From positions 186,001 to 250,000 of the forward strand of contig CAWJCL010000003.1 of the NCBI GenBank assembly GCA_963841425.1: DNA of 64,000 nt, in the 5' to 3' direction. Each line of letters opens with the position of its first letter. The stretch's first letter is position 1. The notes beneath the pieces are model-generated. The model did no database searches and had not been told where the DNA came from. It was given only the letters and a program-made list of their open reading frames with translations. The translations under genes and the position numbers were made by a program. This document shows, piece after piece, positions 25,558 through 33,905 of the stretch. Source of the stretch: DATEOR01 sp963841425. GTDB taxonomy: Bacteria > Actinomycetota > Thermoleophilia > Gaiellales > Gaiellaceae.

Positions 25558-27433
25558 TGTCCTCGAGCGACTCCGGGTTCTCGACGGATGAAAGGTCACC
25601 GGGATCCTTCCCCAAAGCCTTGGCGCGTACCGCCCGGCGCACGATCTTCGCGCTGCGGGTCTTCGGAAGGGCCGAGACGAACACCACTCGATCTGGTTTG
25701 AATGCCCGCCCCAGCTCGGAGGCGGCCTGCTCGGCGACCTCGGCTGCGAGCGCGTCGGAGGCCTCTTGTCCGCGTCCGAGGACGCAGAAGACCCAGGCGA
25801 CCTCGCCCTTGACCTCGTGCGGGACCCCGACGGCCGCAGCCTCGGAGACGGCCGGGTGGGAGACCACGGCGGACTCGATCTCCGCCGGGCCGATGCGCTT
25901 GCCCGCGATGTTGAGCGTGTCGTCGGAGCGGCCGTGCAGAAACCAGTAGCCGTCCTCGTCCACCGATGCCCAGTCGCCGTGCACCCAGATTCCGGGGAGC
26001 CGGCGCCAGTAGGCGTCCAGGTAGCGCTCGGGGTCGCGCCAGAAGCCCCGTGTCATCCCGGGGAACGGTTTCCTACAGACGAGCTCCCCGACCTCTCCGC
26101 TCTCGACGAGTGAGTTGCCCTCCTCGTCGACCACGTCCATGTCCATGCCGAGCGCGGGGCCGCCGAGGGAGCACGCCTTGATCGGAATCGCCGGGGTTGG
26201 CGAGAGGAAGCACGCGCCGATCTCCGTCCCGCCCGAGCAGTTGATGATGGGGCAGCGGCCGCCGCCGACGCGCTCGAAGAGCCAGTGGTACGGATCCGGG
26301 TTCCACGGCTCGCCGGTCGTGACGATGACGCGCAGGGACGAGAGGTCGGCCTCAGGGTCCCCGTGCTGCATGAGGGCGCGAATCAGCGTGGGAGAGCAGC
26401 CGAGGATACTCACGCGTTCGGCCTCGATCGTGCGCCACAACCGGTCGGCCGGGTAGTCCGGAGCGCCTTCGGCGAAGACCAGCCTCGCTCCCATCGCGCC
26501 GCCGCCGACGACGGTCCACGGGCCCATGATCCAGCCCATGTCGGTGGCGAAATGGACGACGTCGTCGGGGTGTGCGTCGGCCTGGTAGGCGAGCTCGCGG
26601 CCGATCGAGACGAGGAAGCCGCCCTGGACGTGCAGCACGCCCTTCGGCTTCCCGGTCGTGCCCGACGTGTACGTGAGGAGGTAGGGGTGCTCGGAGTCGA
26701 CCTCGAGCGGTGCGAGCGCCCCCGGGCCGAGCTCGATGCCTCCCCACGAGCGGTCGTCCCGGTTCCAGGTGACGACGTGTTCGACGGACGGGGCCTCCCG
26801 CGCCGCCTCGTCCACCGTGGCCCGCATGTCCAGCCGCTTGCCGCGCCGCAGCGACCGGTCGGCGGTCACGACTACCTTCGCCTCCGAGTCCTGCAGCCGT
26901 TCCCGCACCGCCGGCCCCGCGAACCCGGAGAAGATGGGCACCTGCACGGCTCCGACGTGCGCGCACGCGTGCGACGCTACGGCGACCTCGGGGCACATGG
27001 GCATGTAGATCGCGACGCGGTCGCCGGGCTCGACGCCGAGCGCGACGAGTCCCTCCGCCAGGCGGGTGACCTGGGAGGAAAGCTCGGCGAAGGTGTACTC
27101 CCAGCGCACGCCGTCCTCTCCGAGCCCGACGGCGGCAACGCGGTCCGGATCCCGCTCTGCCCAGCGATGGACGCAGTTCCACGCGATCGAGAGCTTCGAG
27201 CCGACGAACCACGTCGCCCATTCCGGCCCCCGCGAAAGGTCTATGACCTGGCTCCAGGGGGTCGAGAAGTCGAGTCCCATGTCCTCGATCGCCGCGGGCC
27301 AGAACCATTCGGGATCCGCCTGCGAGCGGCGCACCAGCTCCCAGTAGTCCTCGTATCCGTGCCTGCGCATGAGCCGCGAGACGTTGGCGCGGGAGAGCGT
27401 GCGCGCGTCGGGGCGCCAGGCGACGTCAGCCAT
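25541..27433 (-). CDS. Acyl-CoA/acetyl-CoA synthetase-like AMP-forming ligase
   Basis: This 630-residue ANL-family enzyme has the phosphate loop LLTYTSGTTGKPKG, the A5 motif NCSGGTEIG, the hinge HGRSDDTLNIAGKRIGPAEIES and the catalytic lysine in PKTRSAKIVRR. Length and domain order match acetyl-CoA or acetoacetyl-CoA synthetases. It activates a carboxylate via an acyl-adenylate. It heads a minus operon and is divergent from an efflux pump. Confidence 0.88.
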   Translation of the reverse strand: MADVAWRPDARTLSRANVSRLMRRHGYEDYWELVRRSQADPEWFWPAAIEDMGLDFSTPWSQVIDLSRGPEWATWFVGSKLSIAWNCVHRWAERDPDRVAAVGLGEDGVRWEYTFAELSSQVTRLAEGLVALGVEPGDRVAIYMPMCPEVAVASHACAHVGAVQVPIFSGFAGPAVRERLQDSEAKVVVTADRSLRRGKRLDMRATVDEAAREAPSVEHVVTWNRDDRSWGGIELGPGALAPLEVDSEHPYLLTYTSGTTGKPKGVLHVQGGFLVSIGRELAYQADAHPDDVVHFATDMGWIMGPWTVVGGGAMGARLVFAEGAPDYPADRLWRTIEAERVSILGCSPTLIRALMQHGDPEADLSSLRVIVTTGEPWNPDPYHWLFERVGGGRCPIINCSGGTEIGACFLSPTPAIPIKACSLGGPALGMDMDVVDEEGNSLVESGEVGELVCRKPFPGMTRGFWRDPERYLDAYWRRLPGIWVHGDWASVDEDGYWFLHGRSDDTLNIAGKRIGPAEIESAVVSHPAVSEAAAVGVPHEVKGEVAWVFCVLGRGQEASDALAAEVAEQAASELGRAFKPDRVVFVSALPKTRSAKIVRRAVRAKALGKDPGDLSSVENPESLEDIARAV

Positions 27434-27470
27434 GCGCGATCAGTGTACGAGCCGCCGGGCTACTGCTAGC

Positions 27471-27484
27471 TTAGTTCGCACTAA
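27471..27484 (+). promoter_or_regulatory. Inverted repeat before DHA2 pump, likely TetR operator
   Basis: TTAGT-TCGC-ACTAA lies 19 bp before the pump ATG, between the pump and the divergent ligase. The pump is coupled to a TetR gene, so this is the natural operator candidate. The arms are short, so confidence is moderate. Confidence 0.45.
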
Positions 27485-27502
27485 CTTTTCGAGGAGGCGC
27501 TG

Positions 27503-28933
27503 ATGAGGGCGAGGATCTTCGACCCGGAGAACAGGAAGTGGTGGACGCTGGGGGCGGTCGCATTCGGGCTGTTCATGATCATGCTCGACAACACGATCGT
27601 GAACGTGGCCCTGCCGTCGATCCAGAGCGACCTGAACATCGGCATCTCCGAGCTCGAGTGGGTCTTCAACGGGTACGCGCTCACCTTCGGCGTCCTCATG
27701 CTCACGGGCGGCAAGCTCGCCGACCTGATGGGCAGGCGGCGAATCTTCATCGCCGGCCTCGTCATCTTCACGGTCGCGTCGCTCTTCTGCGGCCTGGCGA
27801 CGAGCGCAAGCTGGCTGATCGGCGCCCGGGTCATGCAGGGAATGGGCTCCGCGCTCATGAACCCGGCGACCCTGTCGATCATCACGGCCACCTTCCCGCC
27901 GCGGCAGCGGGGCATGGCGATCGGCATCTGGGCCGGGGTCTCGGCGATGGCACTCGCCATCGGGCCCCTCGTCGGCGGGCTCATCACCGAGCACTGGAGC
28001 TGGAACTGGATCTTCTTCATCAACGTCCCGATCGGGATTCTCGCGATCATCGTCACCCGGCTCGTCGTGGACGAATCCCGTGACACCTCGGCGGAGCAGC
28101 GCCTCGACCTTCCCGGGCTTCTGAGCTCGGGAATCGCCCTCTTCGCGCTCACCTACGGCCTGATCGAGGCGAACACCTACGGCTGGACGTCGCCGCGGAT
28201 CCTCGGGCTCTTCGCCGTGGCCGCGGTCGGCTTCGTCGCGTTCATCCTGCTCGAGATGCACCAGCGCGCGCCGATGCTCGACCTCAGCCTGTTCAAGAAC
28301 GGCACCTTCGCGGGCGCGAACAGCGTGATGCTGCTCGTGGGCCTCGCGATGTTCGGCGTCTTCTTCTACAACTCGCTCTTCATCCAGAACATCCTCGGCT
28401 GGTCGGCCGTCCAGACAGGCGCGTCGTTCCTGCCGATGACCGTCCTCATCATCCTCGTGGCCCCGGCCGCCGGGAAATACTCGGACCGCGTGGGCTCGCG
28501 CTGGCTCATGGGCGGCGGGATGATCCTGCTCGCGACGTCGCTCCTGATCTTCTCGCGGCTCGACGCTACCTCGAACTTCTGGGATGTCCTACCCGGCCTC
28601 CTCGTCGGCGGATTCGGGATGGCGATCGTGATGACCCCGACGACCGCCGCCGCGATGGGCTCCGTCCCGATCGACAAGGCCGGCGTGGGCTCAGCGGTCC
28701 TGAACAGCATGCGCCAGGTCGGCGGCGCGCTCGGGATCGCCGTCATGGGCGCCATCGTCGCCGCTTCGGCGACGGGTGTTCCCGGGACACCCGGGGCGGT
28801 GGAAGGGTTCGTCACGGGCTACCAGCACGCGCTCCAGGTGGCCGCGGCCATCGCGCTCGTCGGAGCGATCCTCTCCGTCGCGACGGTGCGGAAGTATCGG
28901 CACGCCGAAGAGCCGATTCTCGAAGGCGCGTGA
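27503..28933 (+). CDS. MFS drug efflux transporter, DHA2 (EmrB/QacA) family
   Basis: This 476-residue protein has 14 predicted membrane helices, the DHA2 motif MIMLDNTIVNVALPSIQ in the first helix, motif A GGKLADLMGRRRIF and a long C-terminal half. It exports hydrophobic drugs by proton antiport. It follows a TTTTCGAGGAGG-like ribosome site. The TetR gene overlaps its stop (GTGA), so it is likely self-regulated with its repressor. Confidence 0.9.
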   Translation: MRARIFDPENRKWWTLGAVAFGLFMIMLDNTIVNVALPSIQSDLNIGISELEWVFNGYALTFGVLMLTGGKLADLMGRRRIFIAGLVIFTVASLFCGLATSASWLIGARVMQGMGSALMNPATLSIITATFPPRQRGMAIGIWAGVSAMALAIGPLVGGLITEHWSWNWIFFINVPIGILAIIVTRLVVDESRDTSAEQRLDLPGLLSSGIALFALTYGLIEANTYGWTSPRILGLFAVAAVGFVAFILLEMHQRAPMLDLSLFKNGTFAGANSVMLLVGLAMFGVFFYNSLFIQNILGWSAVQTGASFLPMTVLIILVAPAAGKYSDRVGSRWLMGGGMILLATSLLIFSRLDATSNFWDVLPGLLVGGFGMAIVMTPTTAAAMGSVPIDKAGVGSAVLNSMRQVGGALGIAVMGAIVAASATGVPGTPGAVEGFVTGYQHALQVAAAIALVGAILSVATVRKYRHAEEPILEGA

Positions 28934-29535
28934 GCACCATCCGCCTGCCCGCCGACGAGCGGCGCGCGTCGCTCCTCGACGCGGCCTGCCACCTTTTCGC
29001 CGGCCGAAGCTACCACGGGACGACGACGGCCGACATCGCCCGCGCGGCAGGTGTGACCGAGCCGGTCCTGTACCGCCACTTTCCGTCGAAGCGCGCGCTC
29101 TATCTCGCCTGCATGGACTGGAGCTGGGAGCAGGTGAAGGGGCTCTGGGCCGCGCGCCTCGCCGCCGAGCCCGATCCAGGGCTCTGGCTCTCCGCAATCG
29201 GGCGTGCGTTCGTCGAGTCGGAGGCCGAACGGCCGCGCAGCTCGCCGCTCTGGGTGCAGGCCGTGGCCGAGTCCTCGGTGGATCCGGAGATCGCGGCTTA
29301 CATGCGGGGGCACATGCACGAGGTGCACGAGTACGTGGCCGCCGTCATCCGGCGCGCGCAGGAGGCCGGCGGTGTGCCATCCGAACGAAATCCGGACGCT
29401 GAAGCCTGGATCTTCATCGCCCTCGGGCTTCTCACGATGGCGGACGAGGTCGTCGGCGCGCTCCTTCAGGACACGTGGCCCGCGATCCGCGAAAGCAGGA
29501 TCGCCTGGCTCAGCGGGCGGCTTCAGGCTTCGTGA
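28930..29535 (+). CDS. TetR-family transcriptional repressor
   Basis: This 201-residue protein has an N-terminal helix-turn-helix ITADIARAAGVTEPVLYRHFPSKRAL-like segment (residues about 25-55) and a ligand-binding C-terminal domain. The GTG overlaps the pump stop. It probably represses the upstream efflux gene; the ligand is unknown. Confidence 0.9.
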   Translation: MSTIRLPADERRASLLDAACHLFAGRSYHGTTTADIARAAGVTEPVLYRHFPSKRALYLACMDWSWEQVKGLWAARLAAEPDPGLWLSAIGRAFVESEAERPRSSPLWVQAVAESSVDPEIAAYMRGHMHEVHEYVAAVIRRAQEAGGVPSERNPDAEAWIFIALGLLTMADEVVGALLQDTWPAIRESRIAWLSGRLQAS

Positions 29536-29608
29536 TGCCCCGCCCGTTAGAGGGATAGACGAATCGGCCCCGAGGGCCGACGCTTCGATCATGTTTTGCG
29601 TCCTTCCA

Positions 29609-29668
29609 GGCGACAACCCGGAAGCTCCGGCTCTGCGGCCCAGCCGATGCCTCCGGGTTGGTGTCGCC
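29609..29668. other. Strongly folded intergenic RNA/DNA element after TetR gene
   Basis: GGCGAC (29609) pairs with GTCGCC (29663-29668). AACCCGGA (29615-29622) pairs with TCCGGGTT (29652-29659). Inside, CGGCT (29628) pairs with AGCCG (29642). The result is a two-tier stem with a 3-nt bulge. No T-run follows. It could terminate the TetR transcript or be a small RNA. It lies upstream of, not inside, the predicted leader of the next gene. Confidence 0.4.
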
Positions 29669-29766
29669 GGGAATCTGGCGCGCCTCCCGCACCCCTCTGC
29701 CTGGCGTCCGGCAGGAATGCGAGGTAGATCGGACTATAGCCAAGCGGAACAAGAAGTCAAGTAGCC

Positions 29767-29794
29767 TTGTGAAGTAGATTTTTCCTCGTATAGT
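29767..29794 (+). promoter_or_regulatory. Promoter of XRE-TPR regulator 1
   Basis: TTGTGA at 29767-29772 and TATAGT at 29789-29794 are separated by 16 nt. The ATG is at 29804, 9 nt after the -10, so the mRNA should be leaderless or nearly so. Confidence 0.6.
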
Positions 29795-29803
29795 TCACCT
29801 TAG

Positions 29804-31144
29804 ATGCGCGATCAACTCACCGCCGCCCGCACCGCCTCAGCCGCCCGCACCTCGATGGGCGAGCGCGTCCGCCAGCTGCGGATCGCGCGCGGGCTGACCC
29901 AGACCGGGCTCGCCGGCGAGCGCTTCTCGAAGGAGTACGTCAGCCAGATCGAGCGCGGGAAGACCCGCCCGACCGGCGAGACAGTCGAGTGGCTCGCGAG
30001 CAGGCTCGGCGTCGACCCCTCGTTCCTCGAGACCGGGGTTTCCTCGAGCGAGCGGGAGCGCGTCGAGAGCGTCGTCGCCCGCGCGGAAGCAGCGCTCGAG
30101 TCGAACTCCTACGACGAGGTCGTCGCCGAGATCGACAAGCTCGGCGTCGCGCTCACGACCGTCGCGGTCCCGTCGCTCGAGCTCCGTTCTCTCCTCGCAG
30201 AGAGCTGGGCGCGGATGTCGCTCGGCGACGTTCGCGCAGCCATCGGCCTCCTCGAGCGCGCGCGGCAGCTCACGGAGTCGCCCACGTTCAGCGAGGTCGA
30301 CCGGGCGGAGGTGCTCTACCGCCTCGGTGTCTGCCGCTACAAGCTTTCATCGATCGCCACCGCAATCGCGCTCTTCAGCGAGGCACTCGATCTCTCGAAG
30401 CGCTCCGGTCTCCCGGCCGATCGGCTGTGCTCGAACGCCCTCGGTTGGCGCTCACGCTGCTACCGGCGCCAGCGCGACTGGGAAGCGGCGCGTGAGGACG
30501 TCGAGCGCGCGCTCGAGCTCGCAGAGAGCCTGAACGACCGGCGCACGGTCGCTCACCACTATTTCCAGGCTTCGCTCATCGCCGAGCGCACCGGGCACTG
30601 GGTGCTTGCCCGCTCGTACGCGGAGCGCGCCAAGGCGCAGTACGAGGAGCTCGCCGACCAGTCGAACGTCGGCAAGCTCCTGAACAACCTCGGCGGACTC
30701 AATTTCCAGCTCGGGAAGCCCGAGGAGGCGATCAAACACCTGAAGAATGCCTACCGGGTTCTCCTCGAGGTCGGCGACAACACCGATGCCGGCCACGTCG
30801 TCTCGTCCCTCGCGCAGGTTCATCTGCGCACGGGCGAGCCGAAGCTCGCGGAGGAGCAGGCGCGGCATGCCCTCGAACTACTGGGCAGCCGTGTCGATCA
30901 CCTCGACGAGATCGGCAACGCCCAGCTCGTCCTCGGCCGGGCCCTCCTCGACCAGGAGCGGCTCGACGAGGCAGACACCATGTTCAAGGAGGCGGAGGGC
31001 AGCTTCGAACAGCTCTCCTCCGCGAGCCACCGTGCGGCAGCGTGGATCGCGCAAGGCGATCTGGCCGTGCGGCGCGGCGAGGACCTCGAGGCGGCGCACC
31101 TGTACCGGCGCGCGGCTGAGGCACTCCAGGACTTCCGGTTCTAG
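29804..31144 (+). CDS. XRE-family regulator with TPR array (RRNPP-like architecture)
   Basis: This 446-residue protein has an N-terminal Cro/C1 helix-turn-helix (GERVRQLRIARGLTQTGLA...EYVSQIERGKTRPTGETVEWLASRLG, residues about 18-75) and about 350 residues of TPR repeats. Examples are GDVRAAIGLLERARQL, IATAIALFSEALDL and GKPEEAIKHLKNAYRV. This layout is that of peptide-binding regulators such as Rgg, NprR and PlcR. A 31-codon peptide gene with a strong ribosome site begins 18 bp downstream. Peptide binding is inference; some XRE-TPR proteins respond to other ligands. A second, related regulator lies at 40.2-41.5 kb. Confidence 0.88.
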   Translation: MRDQLTAARTASAARTSMGERVRQLRIARGLTQTGLAGERFSKEYVSQIERGKTRPTGETVEWLASRLGVDPSFLETGVSSSERERVESVVARAEAALESNSYDEVVAEIDKLGVALTTVAVPSLELRSLLAESWARMSLGDVRAAIGLLERARQLTESPTFSEVDRAEVLYRLGVCRYKLSSIATAIALFSEALDLSKRSGLPADRLCSNALGWRSRCYRRQRDWEAAREDVERALELAESLNDRRTVAHHYFQASLIAERTGHWVLARSYAERAKAQYEELADQSNVGKLLNNLGGLNFQLGKPEEAIKHLKNAYRVLLEVGDNTDAGHVVSSLAQVHLRTGEPKLAEEQARHALELLGSRVDHLDEIGNAQLVLGRALLDQERLDEADTMFKEAEGSFEQLSSASHRAAAWIAQGDLAVRRGEDLEAAHLYRRAAEALQDFRF

Positions 31145-31162
31145 GGAAAGGAGGTGAATCGC

Positions 31163-31258
31163 GTGACGGCACGTCAAGTTCAGCTTCTCGTTCTTCTCGT
31201 GATGGTGGCGGCCTTCCTGGGCAAGGGCCACTGGGTCGGGTTCTTCGACGGCCATTAG
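31163..31258 (+). CDS. 31-residue hydrophobic peptide, candidate signal precursor
   Basis: A near-perfect ribosome site AAAGGAGGTGA (from 31147) precedes a GTG start by 8 nt, so translation is likely. The peptide has a short basic start (VTARQ), a hydrophobic core of about 15 residues (LLVLLVMVAAFL) and a hydrophilic/aromatic tail, GKGHWVGFFDGH. That is the layout of exported quorum-sensing precursors such as SHP, ComS or NprX. It follows the XRE-TPR gene in the same transcript. Function is inferred from architecture and position. An in-frame GTG at 31154 is an alternative start. Confidence 0.55.
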   Translation: MTARQVQLLVLLVMVAAFLGKGHWVGFFDGH

Positions 31259-31270
31259 TCGGGGGGAAGG

Positions 31271-31429
31271 ATGCTCGAGTTCCGCGTCGAAGTATTGCGG
31301 CGCGCGAGCCGAGAATTCTTCTTCGACATGGAACCGCGTCCTTCCCTTCGCCCACTCGCACCGTTGATCGGAACCCTCGCCGCGCTCTGGCTCGGCGCGG
31401 CAGGCCTGATCGCGGCGCAGCTCCTATAA
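31271..31429 (+). CDS. 52-residue small membrane protein in peptide cassette
   Basis: An ATG preceded by GGGGGGAAGG opens a 52-residue frame, 12 bp after the 31-residue peptide. The N-terminal half is basic and soluble, and the C-terminal half is one membrane helix (PLIGTLAALWLGAAGLIAAQ). Spacing and ribosome site suggest cotranslation with the cassette. I know no family. It could be a transport partner, a second peptide or unrelated. Confidence 0.5.
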   Translation: MLEFRVEVLRRASREFFFDMEPRPSLRPLAPLIGTLAALWLGAAGLIAAQLL

Positions 31430-31463
31430 AGCGGGAAAGCGCCGTACCCGGGGTTACCGTCGG

Positions 31464-31844
31464 CTAGGCGTCGACCTGCAGCGCGGCTCGCATCAGCTCG
31501 CGCAGGCTGACGACGCCCACGGTCCTCCCGGCGAGGATGACAGGCAAATGCCTGAAGCCGTTGTCGAGCATCGTCCTGATCGCTGCGTCGGCCGAGTCGC
31601 TCTCCGACGCGGTGATCGGGTCTGCGGTCATCCACTCGCGCACGCGCGCCTCGCTCGTGTGCACGCGGCCTGCGACCGCCTTCAGGAGGTCGCGCTCGGT
31701 GAGGATCCCGATCAGGCGGCCGGAATCGAGGACAATGGCTGATCCGATGCCCTGCTCGGCCATCCGCTCGGCAGCCTCCCCCAGCGTGTCCTCGGGGGCC
31801 ACTGCGACGATCTCACCCGTCATCACATCGCCGATGCTCGCCAT
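31464..31844 (-). CDS. CBS-domain pair protein
   Basis: This 126-residue protein is a Bateman module with two CBS motifs: MASIGDVMTGEIVAVAPEDT and VREWMTADPITASESDSADA. Such proteins bind adenine nucleotides and regulate partners. The partner is not evident. It is convergent with the peptide cassette and divergent from the sulfurtransferase. Confidence 0.85.
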   Translation of the reverse strand: MASIGDVMTGEIVAVAPEDTLGEAAERMAEQGIGSAIVLDSGRLIGILTERDLLKAVAGRVHTSEARVREWMTADPITASESDSADAAIRTMLDNGFRHLPVILAGRTVGVVSLRELMRAALQVDA

Positions 31845-31916
31845 GTGCCGAGGATAGCCGAGCCCGCGACCAGGGTGTAGGATCGCTTCAACAATTGAAG
31901 TAATCGGGAGGTAGCA

Positions 31917-32768
31917 ATGGCAGAGAACGGATACGCGAAGCCCGCCCTCGTCACGAGCGACTGGGTCGCGGAGCATGGTGACGACGACAACGTCGTCGTC
32001 ACCGAGGTGGACGAGGACGCCGACCTCTACGAAGAGGGCCACATCCCGGGCGCCGTGAAGCTGCACTGGCGCGAGGACCTGCAGGATCCCGTCGAGCGCG
32101 ATGTCGTCGACCGGGAGACCTTCGAGAAGCTGCTCGGCGGCCTCGGCGTCGGGAACGACACCACTGTCGTCGTCTACGGGGACAAGAACAACTGGTTCGC
32201 GGCCTACGCCTACTGGTACCTGAAGGTGTACGGCCACGGCGACGTCCGCATCCTCGACGGCGGCCGCCAGAAGTGGATCGACGAGGGCCGCGAGTTGACG
32301 ACCGACGTGCCCTCACCGTCCGCCCAGAGCTATTCGGCACAGGAGCGGGACGAGTCCATCCGCGCGTACCGCGACCAGGTCGGAGAGTGGCTCGGCGCAG
32401 ACGACCGCGGGCTCGTCGACGTTCGCTCTCCGGGCGAGTACTCGGGCGAGCTGATCGCGCCGCCCGGCTACGAGCAGGAAGGCGCCCAGCGCGCCGGCCA
32501 CATCCCCTCGGCCGTCTCCATCCCGTGGGCGAGCGCCGTCCGCGACGACGGCACATTCAAGTCGGCCGACGAGCTCCGTGAGCTCTACGGCGGCAAGGGC
32601 ATCACGTCCGAGAAGGAAGTGACCGCCTACTGCCGCATCGGCGAGCGCAGCGCGCACACGTGGTTCGTCCTCAGCGAGCTGCTCGGCTTCGAGCGGGTGC
32701 GAAACTACGACGGCTCATGGACCGAGTGGGGGAATTTGGTCGACGTGCCCATCGAGAAGGGCTCCTGA
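31917..32768 (+). CDS. Thiosulfate/3-mercaptopyruvate sulfurtransferase (tandem rhodanese)
   Basis: This 283-residue protein has two rhodanese domains. The N-terminal one is inactive (VYGDKN, with D where the cysteine would be). The C-terminal one has the active C239 in TAYCRIGERSAHTW. The size fits cytoplasmic sulfurtransferases that transfer sulfane sulfur to cyanide or protein acceptors. The CRIGERS loop favours thiosulfate over mercaptopyruvate, which is inference. GGGAGGTAGCAATG gives a good ribosome site. Confidence 0.9.
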   Translation: MAENGYAKPALVTSDWVAEHGDDDNVVVTEVDEDADLYEEGHIPGAVKLHWREDLQDPVERDVVDRETFEKLLGGLGVGNDTTVVVYGDKNNWFAAYAYWYLKVYGHGDVRILDGGRQKWIDEGRELTTDVPSPSAQSYSAQERDESIRAYRDQVGEWLGADDRGLVDVRSPGEYSGELIAPPGYEQEGAQRAGHIPSAVSIPWASAVRDDGTFKSADELRELYGGKGITSEKEVTAYCRIGERSAHTWFVLSELLGFERVRNYDGSWTEWGNLVDVPIEKGS

Positions 32769-32784
32769 CGATCTGAGCGGCGGG

Positions 32785-32807
32785 TAGGCCGGGCAGAGCC
32801 CGGCCTA
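32785..32807 (+). terminator. Hairpin after sulfurtransferase gene
   Basis: A perfect 10-bp stem (TAGGCCGGGC with its complement 32798-32807) with a 3-nt loop lies 17 bp after the stop codon. There is no T-tract, so it is a likely weak or Rho-assisted terminator. Confidence 0.5.
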
Positions 32808-32930
32808 TGCCGCCTGACGCCGCTGGCGGCAGGATGCGGCGCTCGCGGCGGTTCCCCGTACTGGTTGTACTGTCTCACCGCCGCTCGCGTACCTCCTTTG
32901 CCAGCGGCGCCTCAGATCGCCAGGAGAACG

Positions 32931-33905
32931 TTGCGGGTTACGACGACCGACTACCACACCGCCGGCGAGCCGTTTCGCATCGTTACCGGCGGCGTGGCGC
33001 CGCTCCAGGGCGCGACGATCCTCGACAAGCGCCGCTTCGCGTTCGAGCGGCTCGACGACGTGCGCAAGCTGCTCGTCCACGAGCCGCGCGGCCACGCCGA
33101 CATGTATGGATGTTTCGTCACGGGGCCGAACGACGCGGGTGCCGACCTGGGCGTCGTCTTCTTCCACAACGCGGGCTACTCGACGGCCTGCGGCCACGGG
33201 ACGATTGCCCTCGTCACGTGGGCCCTCGAGTCCGGACTGCTTCCGAGCAAGCAGCCGGAGACGAAAGTCGTCGTGGACGTGCCCTCGGGCCGGGTCGAGA
33301 CGGTCGCGTCCGTGCGCGGCGGACAGGTCGAACGCGTGCGCTTCACGAACGTGCCCTCCTACGTGGAGGCGCGCGGGCTCGAGGTCGCGGACCTCGCGGT
33401 GGACGTCGCCTTCGGCGGCGCGTTCTACGCGTCCGTCGAGGCGCCCCTTCCCGTGCGCAAGGGCTCCCTGCCGCGCTTGATCGAGCTCGGCCGCGAGCTC
33501 AAGCGCGAGCTCGAGGCCGGGCAGGAGTTCGTCCACCCGCTCGAGCCTGAGCTCCGCGACATCTACGGCGTCATCTTCTTCGAGCGGATCGACTCTGGTC
33601 CCCCGCTCCGCCAGCGCAACGTCACGGTCTTCGCCGACGGCGAGGTCGATCGCTCCCCGTGCGGCAGCGGCACGTCGGCGCGTCTTGCCCTCCTCGACGC
33701 GAAGGGGGAGCTCGCGCGCGGCGCGGAGCTGGCGCACGAGAGCATCGTCGGCACGGTCTTCTCGGCGCGCGTCGTCGGTGACGCCGACGTGGCCGGGCGG
33801 CCTGCGGTGGTCACCGAGGTCGAGGGCAGCGCGCGCCGGACGGGCGAGCACGAGTTCGTGCTCGACGAGCGTGACGAGCTCGGGACCGGCTTCCTGCTCC
33901 GCTAG
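32931..33905 (+). CDS. Proline racemase family enzyme (hydroxyproline epimerase-like)
   Basis: This 324-residue protein begins RVTTTDYHTAGEPFRIV, typical of the family. Both catalytic cysteines are present: C87 (STACGHGTIA) and C244 (DRSPCGSGTSA). Two cysteines indicate a racemase/epimerase rather than the Cys/Thr dehydratase subgroup. I chose TTG 32931 because AGGAGA sits just upstream; longer starts lack a ribosome site. Proline versus 4-hydroxyproline cannot be settled here. Confidence 0.85.
   Translation: MRVTTTDYHTAGEPFRIVTGGVAPLQGATILDKRRFAFERLDDVRKLLVHEPRGHADMYGCFVTGPNDAGADLGVVFFHNAGYSTACGHGTIALVTWALESGLLPSKQPETKVVVDVPSGRVETVASVRGGQVERVRFTNVPSYVEARGLEVADLAVDVAFGGAFYASVEAPLPVRKGSLPRLIELGRELKRELEAGQEFVHPLEPELRDIYGVIFFERIDSGPPLRQRNVTVFADGEVDRSPCGSGTSARLALLDAKGELARGAELAHESIVGTVFSARVVGDADVAGRPAVVTEVEGSARRTGEHEFVLDERDELGTGFLLR

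Noticed and set aside
29732..29800. Sequence ACTATAGCCAAGCGG resembling the 5' part of a tRNA
   Set aside because: No anticodon stem, T-arm or matching acceptor 3' side follows; instead a -35/-10 promoter occupies the region.
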